The notes under the pieces were generated by a model, which was given only the letters and a program-made list of their open reading frames with translations, was not told where the DNA came from and did not search any database. A program made the translations under genes and the position numbers. Below, piece after piece: positions 57,201 to 64,000 of a stretch of DNA of 64,000 bases. Numbering within the stretch: position 1 is the stretch's first letter; each line of letters starts with the position of its first letter. Source of the DNA: Brasilonema sp. UFV-L1 (lineage in GTDB: Bacteria > Cyanobacteriota > Cyanobacteriia > Cyanobacteriales > Nostocaceae); the NCBI RefSeq assembly GCF_012912105.1, contig NZ_QMEA01000007.1:62001-126000 (forward strand), read 5' to 3'.

Positions 57201-57853
57201 TTGTGATGACTAAGTTAGCTTTTTGTTGTATTGTAACAATTCATTTCGATATAGAAAAACACAGAAACAATACATAATCGATAACCTAAGATCCCAAAAA
57301 ACTCAAGCTACTTGTCCATATTTATAAACTTGACACTTTGACATCTTTATAATTAGTCTGGAGAGTTCGGTGAACGCTTCGGTGAGGATTATACAATTCT
57401 CTAGACCTTTGTTTTGATAAAATTTGCCTAAGGGAGCAGGGGCGCTACACTCAGTACCTTACTCTCAAACAATTATGGGAAATCCTGGCTAAATCTGAAA
57501 GAAACAGTGGTTTACTTCGCAGTTCTCAGTTGTGAGCAATGAGTCTTAAGTGCTCTTGTTTTCATTTGCGTGACTCAACGAACACAGTTGGTTTTCGTGA
57601 CTCAGAACTCTGATTTCGCCTAAGGAACGGTAAAATCTTGTCATGACTCGCAACAAATTCAAAACTTCTCAAATAGGAATGCAGAAAAGTTTTTGTACTC
57701 TTGTTAAATTTTCTGAATTCTTTTTTGAGGAAAGTCTGAACTGTGCGTTCTAAATTCTTCTCCAGGAAAAAGTATTCCACGTGACTTTTACGTTTTATCT
57801 TTAACGAGAATTACACAAAATCCTTGAAAGTTGTCTCCAAGAGTCCGCATTTT
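57201..57853. other. Intergenic region upstream of cimA
   Basis: About 650 bases without a convincing gene. A 72-codon minus-strand ORF (57562-57780) is judged to be chance. No repeat or strong hairpin was identified. Confidence 0.4.
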
Positions 57854-59479
57854 ATGACTGCAAATTCCTCACCCCAACTTTGGATCTATGACACAACACT
57901 ACGAGATGGCACTCAACGTGAAGGGTTGTCGGTGTCCATAGAAGATAAGTTACGCATTGCCCGGAGGCTAGATCAACTGGGAATTCCTTTCATAGAAGGA
58001 GGTTGGCCTGGGGCAAATCCAAAAGATGTACAATTTTTCTGGCATCTCCAAGAAGAACCGCTTCAGCAAGCTGAGATTGTTGCCTTTTGCTATACTCGAC
58101 GCCCTCAAAAAACAGCAGCAGCTGATCCAATGTTACAAGCCATTCTTGCTGCGGGTACTCGCTGGGTGACGATTGTTGGCAAGTCTTGGGATTTACACGT
58201 CACAGAAGGACTCAAAACAACCACCAGAGAAAATTTGGCGATGATACAGGATACGATTGAGTATCTTCGTTCTCAAGGACGTCGCATCGTATACGATGCG
58301 GAACACTGGTTTGATGGCTACAAGCAAAATCCAGATTATGCTTTACAGACGTTACAGACGGCAATCTCTGCTGGTGCTGAATGGATAGTTCTTTGCGATA
58401 CTAATGGCGGCACTTTGCCTCATGAAATTACTCAGATTGTCACAGATGTGATCAACTCGACTCCTAGTGATATTCAGATAGGAATTCACACTCACAACGA
58501 TTCAGATACCGCAGTTGCCAACGCCTTAGCTGCTGTTATGGCAGGGGCGAAAATGGTACAAGGTACAATCAACGGTTATGGTGAACGCTGCGGTAATGCC
58601 AATCTCTGTTCGGTCATTCCCAATTTACAATTGAAGCTGGGTTATAAGTGTATTGAAGAAAACCAATTGCCTCAACTGACAGAAACTAGTCGCTTCGTGA
58701 GTGAAGTTGTCAATCTTGCTCCTGATGAACATGCGGCTTTTGTGGGACGTTCGGCTTTTGCTCATAAAGGTGGGCTTCATGTATCGGCGGTGGAACGCAA
58801 TCCTCTGACTTACGAACACATTCAACCAGAACAAGTCGGAAACCGTCGGCGTATCGTTATTTCTGAACAGTCTGGAGTCAGTAACGTCTTAGCCAAAGCT
58901 CGTACTTTTGGTATTGAACTGGATAGGAACAACCCAACAACAGGGCAAATTTTACAACGTCTCAAAGCTTTAGAGAGTGAAGGATATCAATTTGAGGCGG
59001 CGGAAGCAAGTTTTGAGTTGTTGATGCGCGAAGCTTTAAATAGTCGTCAGTCTTTCTTTGAAATCAAAGGTTTTCAAGTCCATTGTGATTTGGTTGAGGG
59101 GAAAGAAACAACTAACGCTCTTGCTACCATAAAAGTTGCTGTCAAAAATAAGGATATTCTAGAAGCTGCAGAAGGAAATGGACCTGTTGCAGCTTTGGAT
59201 GCAGCTTTACGCAAGGCTTTGATGAATTTCTATCCCCACATTGCTGAGTTTGAGTTGACAGATTATAAAGTACGGATTATCAACGGACATACAGGAACTT
59301 CAGCGAAAACTCGCGTTTTGGTGGAGTCGCGCAACACTCATCAACGCTGGACAACAGTAGGCGTTTCCACAAATATTCTGGAGGCTTCTTATCAAGCTGT
59401 GGTAGAAGGTTTAGAATATGGTCTTTTGTTGCACTCTCAAGCACAAGCCGCTTTGAGTACTTCGTCGAGTGGAAATTAA
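57854..59479 (+). CDS. cimA: (R)-citramalate synthase
   Basis: A 541-residue enzyme of the isopropylmalate-synthase superfamily. The catalytic TTLRDGTQ, the metal ligand pair HTHND and GTINGYGERCGNANL are all present. The C-terminal LeuA-dimer-like regulatory domain contains RIINGHTGTSAKTRVLVESR. It condenses pyruvate and acetyl-CoA for a threonine-independent isoleucine route. Length and style favour CimA over LeuA. The ATG at 57854 is preferred to the TTG ten codons earlier. Confidence 0.92.
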   Translation: MTANSSPQLWIYDTTLRDGTQREGLSVSIEDKLRIARRLDQLGIPFIEGGWPGANPKDVQFFWHLQEEPLQQAEIVAFCYTRRPQKTAAADPMLQAILAAGTRWVTIVGKSWDLHVTEGLKTTTRENLAMIQDTIEYLRSQGRRIVYDAEHWFDGYKQNPDYALQTLQTAISAGAEWIVLCDTNGGTLPHEITQIVTDVINSTPSDIQIGIHTHNDSDTAVANALAAVMAGAKMVQGTINGYGERCGNANLCSVIPNLQLKLGYKCIEENQLPQLTETSRFVSEVVNLAPDEHAAFVGRSAFAHKGGLHVSAVERNPLTYEHIQPEQVGNRRRIVISEQSGVSNVLAKARTFGIELDRNNPTTGQILQRLKALESEGYQFEAAEASFELLMREALNSRQSFFEIKGFQVHCDLVEGKETTNALATIKVAVKNKDILEAAEGNGPVAALDAALRKALMNFYPHIAEFELTDYKVRIINGHTGTSAKTRVLVESRNTHQRWTTVGVSTNILEASYQAVVEGLEYGLLLHSQAQAALSTSSSGN

Positions 59480-59728
59480 ACTGCTCAGTCGTTAAGTAGG
59501 ACAAGAGTATAAGGGACATAAAGACTCCCCAAAGCTTTTCTCATTTATGCTGAGTTGGTGAGTTCTGACTCCTCTTGTTCTCTTGTTCTTTTAAAAGTCT
59601 AATTGCCAATCCTAGACAATTTATGAAAGCTCCCACACCAAAAAAAGTGATTGGCAATTTAGCTCAAGAGTTAATCACAACTGGCGACTAACATCTTAAA
59701 GTGCGATCTACTAAGTACTAAACACCTC

Positions 59729-59962
59729 TTACGAGAAATTTTCCCAAGCTTGAGCAACGACTTGGCTGAGCCAACGTCTTTGTTGTATGTCTAGCAGGCT
59801 GTCGTCAGCTAGCACTTGGGCGGTTAACTCTTCTAAAGATTGACCTTGAGCGCGAACAATTTTGATGACACCAGCGATCGCACTAGCAACCAGTTCTTCA
59901 TCAATTGGCTTTTGTCTCAAGGCAACAATTTCTTGTGGGCTGTGTGGGATGGGATAATTCAT
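59729..59962 (-). CDS. Conserved small protein, unknown function
   Basis: A 77-residue acidic helical protein: MNYPIPHSPQEIVALRQKPI, then IAGVIKIVRAQGQSLEEL and LDIQQRRWLSQVVAQAWENF. The whole chain is helical and looks like a conserved cyanobacterial family, but I cannot name it. It is divergent from cruA with about 160 bases between the starts and could share a control region with it. Confidence 0.6.
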   Translation of the reverse strand: MNYPIPHSPQEIVALRQKPIDEELVASAIAGVIKIVRAQGQSLEELTAQVLADDSLLDIQQRRWLSQVVAQAWENFS

Positions 59963-60121
59963 GGCGTGTGTTTACAAAAAACAAAGAATGAACAAGAAAT
60001 CTGAAAAACTCTTAATATTTCTTTATTAAAGACTCATTCAACAGATAGGGCGGACTATAGCGCATTTTATCTATTTTTGAAATCTGTCTCAATACATAGA
60101 TTTATCGGAGATTCAAAAAAA

Positions 60122-62296
60122 ATGCAAGAGATTCTCTACTTGGAAATTCCTACTCCCGATACAACTGCCGTATGTCACTGGTTACAGAATGATTTTGAAC
60201 CAGGAATTTATGAGAAAGTACTTACTCCGCAAGGCTTTTGCTTGAGAGTTGTTGATACTACACTTAGCACGAGAACTATTTCGGAAAAGTTACCGGATAC
60301 ACTTTCTGTTTTCGTCTGGTCAGTGCAGCGAACTACGTATTTAAAAGCGTTTCGTTGGGCAGAAAAACCCTTCCCCAAAGAACAACAGATTCTTAAAAAG
60401 CTTACCACTGGTCTTAGAAGCCGCTTTCAGTATGAATACCCTGAACCTCCAACGATTGATTTATCTGAGCAATCAATTTTTGAGGCGCTTGCTCCTTACT
60501 ACCCCCTGACAGTCAAATTTTTTCAAAAAATGCCCAATGGTGAATATGACCTCAAGCGAGTCTACTGGTGGGAGCAACGATGGCGCGAAGGTGTGCGGAA
60601 TCCCCAAAAGCCTGGTCAGGTGGTGTTCTCTCATATTAGAGGAGCAGGAGAAGTAGGGGAACTCGGGGTCCCCACGGAGTGGGGATTAGGGGCAGTAGGG
60701 GGAGAAATAACTGCCTCATCTGGCTCATCCCCCTCATCCCCTTTTTATGACCTCATCTACATTGGTGGGGCGCTTGGCGTTATCCATGCAGCAGTTATGG
60801 CAAGACTAGGTTATCGAGTGCTGCTGGTGGAACGGATGCCGTTTGGACGAATGAACCGAGAATGGAATATTTCTCGCGATGAGATTCAAAGTTTAATTAA
60901 CTTGGGTTTGCTGACGACAGCTGAGGTGGAATTAATTATTGCACGAGAGTACAAAGATGGATTTAATAAATTCTTTGATGCGAATAATCCTAGCAATCTA
61001 AAAGCACCAGTTTTGCATACACCTACAGTGCTAAATGTAGCTTTAGATTCCGAGAAATGGTTGCAAATGTGTGGGCAAAAGCTACGAGCAGCAGGCGGTG
61101 AAATCTGGGATGAAACAGAATTCATCCGGGCAGATGTATACGATGCACAAGTCGTTGTTACTGTCAAGGATTTAACGAGTCAAACACAGAAGCAAGTGAG
61201 TGGGCGATTGTTAGTGGATGCGATGGGAAGTGCTTCACCAATTGCATGGCAATTGAATAGTGGTCGTGCTTTTGACAGTGTTTGCCCGACTGTAGGAGCG
61301 GTGATTGAGCGTGGATTTGAGCCTGGGGTATGGGATTCTCAATACGGGGATGTTCTCTACAGTCATGGGGATATTTCACGAGGACGACAGTTGATTTGGG
61401 AGTTGTTTCCTGCAGCAGATGAAGAATTGACGATTTATTTATTTCATTACCACCAAGTTCATCCAAAAAATCCTGGTTCCTTGCTGGAGATGTACGAGGA
61501 CTTTTTCACGATTTTGCCAGAGTATCGCCGCTGTGAGATGGATAAGCTGGTGTGGAAAAAGCCGACTTTTGGGTATATACCTGGACATTTTAGTGTAGGG
61601 AGTCGCGATCGCACAGTCGCCTTTGACCGCTTGATAGCTATGGGTGATGCTGCATCACTTCAATCTCCTCTCGTTTTTACAGGCTTTGGTTCTCTGGTGC
61701 GTAATCTAGAACGCCTGACAACTCTTTTGGATACTGCTCTCAAACACGACTTACTGAGTTTCCGGCATTTAAACCAAATTCGCGCCTTTCAAAATAATAT
61801 TGCTGTCACTTGGATGTTTTCCAAAGGGATGATGGTTCCCACTGGAAAATTTATACCACCCCAGAGAATCAACTCTATGCTCAACAACTTTTTTGGGTTA
61901 TTGGTAGATGAACCTCCACACATAACAGATAATTTCATCAAAGATAGATTTGATTGGATGACCTTTAATCGGTTAGCCCTGAAAGCAGCTCGCAAGAACC
62001 CCGTATTACTTTTGTGGATTTGGGAACTTGCAGGTTCAAAGGATTTACTGAGATGGACTGGAAACTATGTTGATTTTGGTCGCCATGCTCTTGTCCGGGC
62101 TTTGCTCAATGGATGGTTCCCACGCTTCCTTCGTCGAATTGGTTCTTGGTTAGAACCACGATATCCAGCATTGTGGTTGCGGCTATTAGCAATTGACTAT
62201 GCTCTCACCACTGGTATTGCACGTCCGCAAAATCTAGTTGCTCAGGTGACATCAAAAGCCAGACTCCAGAAACCAGAACCGAGAATAATCAATTAG
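60122..62296 (+). CDS. cruA: CruA-type lycopene cyclase (FAD oxidoreductase)
   Basis: A 724-residue flavoprotein. A nucleotide-binding GG-x-x-G loop (YIGGALGVIHAAVMA) starts near residue 213, followed by the CruA/CruP hallmark MNREWNISRDEIQ and a second conserved region (RLLVDAMGSASPIAWQL). CruA cyclises lycopene ends in carotenoid synthesis; the closely related CruP is the main alternative. Residues about 173-207 are a repeat-derived insertion. The frame opens 15 codons earlier at a TTG, but the ATG at 60122 has GGAG ten bases upstream. Confidence 0.78.
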   Translation: MQEILYLEIPTPDTTAVCHWLQNDFEPGIYEKVLTPQGFCLRVVDTTLSTRTISEKLPDTLSVFVWSVQRTTYLKAFRWAEKPFPKEQQILKKLTTGLRSRFQYEYPEPPTIDLSEQSIFEALAPYYPLTVKFFQKMPNGEYDLKRVYWWEQRWREGVRNPQKPGQVVFSHIRGAGEVGELGVPTEWGLGAVGGEITASSGSSPSSPFYDLIYIGGALGVIHAAVMARLGYRVLLVERMPFGRMNREWNISRDEIQSLINLGLLTTAEVELIIAREYKDGFNKFFDANNPSNLKAPVLHTPTVLNVALDSEKWLQMCGQKLRAAGGEIWDETEFIRADVYDAQVVVTVKDLTSQTQKQVSGRLLVDAMGSASPIAWQLNSGRAFDSVCPTVGAVIERGFEPGVWDSQYGDVLYSHGDISRGRQLIWELFPAADEELTIYLFHYHQVHPKNPGSLLEMYEDFFTILPEYRRCEMDKLVWKKPTFGYIPGHFSVGSRDRTVAFDRLIAMGDAASLQSPLVFTGFGSLVRNLERLTTLLDTALKHDLLSFRHLNQIRAFQNNIAVTWMFSKGMMVPTGKFIPPQRINSMLNNFFGLLVDEPPHITDNFIKDRFDWMTFNRLALKAARKNPVLLLWIWELAGSKDLLRWTGNYVDFGRHALVRALLNGWFPRFLRRIGSWLEPRYPALWLRLLAIDYALTTGIARPQNLVAQVTSKARLQKPEPRIIN
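60638..60742. repeat. In-frame repeat insertion in cruA
   Basis: A GGAGAAGTAGGGGAACTCGG-type run and a CTCATCTGGCTCATCCCCCT run interrupt cruA without breaking the frame. They encode GEVGELGVPTEWG and an SSGSSPSSP tract not expected in the family. Confidence 0.7.
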
Positions 62297-62368
62297 TTCA
62301 GACTCCAAAGTCAATCGTCCAAATTTGCAGACAGGAAAAATTCTACAAACTGTCTGCCACAGTTTTAC

Positions 62369-63796
62369 TTACTGAGTATCTCGGCGAAAATTTGGTAGTT
62401 CAACAGATGATAGAGATTTTCGCCCTTTAGATGGACGCTGCGGATAGATTAGTGGCGAGGGGGAATTGTTAGCATAATTGGTTAAGGGTTCAACAGAATC
62501 AGCAGTTTCTTGCAATTCGAGTGATGATGATTGTGCTCTGTTTACCCAATAATCCTCTGTTTCCTCTAAAGAATCACTACTCACCAATGTTTCAGCAGTT
62601 TCTGGTTCATCTGCGAGGGGTATTGCAGAGGTTTCCCAAATTGCTTGAGCCGCTTGGGTGCTATCTGCATTTTTTTCAGCTGGAGGTTGTGGAGATGGTG
62701 ATACAGGAGGATTGGCAACGAAAAACATTTGGATGACACCATCTAACTGTTCTTCTAAGCTTGTTGAACCCAAAGATGAAACTGTTTTAATTTCTGGTTC
62801 TGGTGTGTCAACTGGTTGTGTTTTTTGTGTAGGTGTTTCTTCTGTATCTGAATCCCAAATAGATGATGGATTTGGCGTAGAGTGATCCCATTGCTTCATG
62901 GGTGATGCTGGAGTTTCCCTTCGAGTATTATCTACGCCATCTGCCAATGATTCTGATTCCCCGGACCAAGGTCGAATTGGTTGTGCTTGGCTGAAAAAAA
63001 CGCTCTTGTTTCTAGAAGGTTTTGTCTGAGTGTTGTTTGTATCGTTATTCTCAAGGAAATCATAGCTGGGAACAGGTGTCTCCAGACATTTTTCCAGAGC
63101 TGCTTTGAACTGCAAAGTTTGGCGTTGTTGTCGCATCAGCCGTGTTCGTAGTTCGCGACAAGTATTTTCTGATTGTATGAGTTGATGAGACTGGTCATTA
63201 TAGCTAGATTTCATCAATACACATTCCCGTTCTAGCTGGGCAATGCGTTGTTGAGTTATTTCTTGCTGCGCTTTATTGTTTTCAATCAAACTTTCTTGGC
63301 GCTGAACGGTTTGCACAGCAGTTTCTAATTGTTGAAATAAAGAATTGACTTGCTCTTGAGCCGCAGTCAGTTCGTGGGCTTGTTGGTTAAGCATTGACTC
63401 TGCGACACTTGAGCGTTTTTGAAGCCACTGCAAAGCCTTGTCGGATTCAATTAAGGCAGCTTTTAGCTCTTCTACTTTGTCATATAAATCATTGTTGACA
63501 GAACGTAATTCTTGATTCAACTCCAGCAATTTTTTGAACTCAGCGTCTACGAGTTCTTGTTTTTCGCTTTCAGGTTCTGCAACCCAGTCTTGCTGGGGTG
63601 GATTTTCTTCTGGTAAAGTGTCACTTTGACACAGATCAGAGCTTTCTACTGGTGCCAGTAGTGGCAATTGGTCAGTTGCAGCGTTTTCACTCTTGCTGAC
63701 TGAGTAAAATGGACAACTCACTTGCTCCGGTTGCAGTGAATTGCGATCCAGGGGTTCAACAAAATCCCCATTGTTTGGGGTGTCGGCTTCATTCAT
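62369..63796 (-). CDS. Coiled-coil, low-complexity protein
   Basis: A 475-residue protein. Residues about 80-250 form a long coiled coil (KKLLELNQELRSVNNDLYDK, QQRIAQLERECVLMKSSYND); the C-terminal half is rich in Pro, Ser, Thr and Glu and looks disordered. The ATG at 63796 (MNEADTPNNG) is preceded by GAGAGAG. No domain is recognised; it may be structural or a scaffold. It is convergent with cruA. Confidence 0.75.
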   Translation of the reverse strand: MNEADTPNNGDFVEPLDRNSLQPEQVSCPFYSVSKSENAATDQLPLLAPVESSDLCQSDTLPEENPPQQDWVAEPESEKQELVDAEFKKLLELNQELRSVNNDLYDKVEELKAALIESDKALQWLQKRSSVAESMLNQQAHELTAAQEQVNSLFQQLETAVQTVQRQESLIENNKAQQEITQQRIAQLERECVLMKSSYNDQSHQLIQSENTCRELRTRLMRQQRQTLQFKAALEKCLETPVPSYDFLENNDTNNTQTKPSRNKSVFFSQAQPIRPWSGESESLADGVDNTRRETPASPMKQWDHSTPNPSSIWDSDTEETPTQKTQPVDTPEPEIKTVSSLGSTSLEEQLDGVIQMFFVANPPVSPSPQPPAEKNADSTQAAQAIWETSAIPLADEPETAETLVSSDSLEETEDYWVNRAQSSSLELQETADSVEPLTNYANNSPSPLIYPQRPSKGRKSLSSVELPNFRRDTQ

Positions 63797-64000
63797 CACT
63801 CTCTCTTCACCCACTAACTTGAAAATAAACAAGCACAGACTGCGGTAGCATTAGATATAAATGTTGTCTTATCAAAATTTACTATAGAAGGCAAGTGTTG
63901 CGCCTTCTAAGTTAGATTAATAAACATGAATTTAGTTATAGCTTTTTCAAACTGCTGATTGCAAAAAAAGCTGAAGTTGGGCAAGACTGCTGTTTTAGAT

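Noticed and set aside
57562-57780. Minus-strand ORF of 72 residues before cimA
   Set aside because: Compositionally biased (Lys, Phe, Ser) with no motif; probably chance.
59623-59691. 22-residue ORF starting MKAPTPKKVIG
   Set aside because: Too short and without a ribosome binding site; it could be a gene fragment but cannot be supported.

Overview
The window comes from a filamentous cyanobacterium, most likely of the order Nostocales. The evidence is a dnaE gene encoding the C-terminal half of the cyanobacterial split intein, two photosystem II assembly genes (psb29/thf1 and psb34), a fused thiO-thiG gene, a CruA-type lycopene cyclase, many HIP1 palindromes (GCGATCGC) and arrays of short tandem heptamers. 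The base composition is AT-rich except for one GC-rich patch at about 28.6-29.95 kb. The genus cannot be determined from the sequence alone.

Layout. 0-3.6 kb: the end of primase dnaG, arsenate reductase arsC and a multicopper oxidase. 3.9-9.5 kb: a four-gene minus-strand operon encoding a GNAT-PIN-GNAT-PUA-like fusion, an ASCH-domain protein, McrB and McrC. This is a defence island and the best candidate for an undescribed system. 9.5-14 kb: accessory genes, namely a truncated ABC ATPase, a GNAT gene, a small gene overlapping a retropepsin-like protease, nagB, a HAD phosphatase and a nuclease-like protein. 14-21 kb: a Ser/Thr kinase with a substrate-binding protein, a structured RNA element resembling a TnpB omega-RNA or IS end without tnpB, and two RodZ-like genes around an alpha/beta hydrolase. 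21-31.6 kb: gatA, a methyltransferase, dnaE-C, a fused pabA-pabB, the GC-rich patch (a dead TetR gene plus a double GNAT gene), and a beta-propeller/transglutaminase protein.

31.9-41 kb: a P-type cation ATPase, a repeat-rich GC patch, a RibD-like reductase, then a run of information-processing genes (ffh, rpsP, khpA, rpsU, phoH) and a ChuX-like gene. 41.2-46.2 kb: six minus-strand genes in mirror order (V4R-like, Roadblock, DUF4388, protoglobin, Roadblock, V4R-like), apparently a signalling module with a heme sensor and no obvious output. 46.7-64 kb: a methyltransferase, hisG, an RppA-type response regulator, an acyltransferase, psb29, a TPR protein, psb34, thiO-thiG, a decayed ferredoxin-like gene, cimA, cruA and a coiled-coil protein.

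Repeats strongly shape this genome. Heptamer arrays supply the start or stop codons of several genes, and in-frame repeat insertions lie inside the ThiO and CruA reading frames. No tRNA, rRNA or CRISPR array was recognised. All family assignments come from reading motifs by eye; no database search was run.
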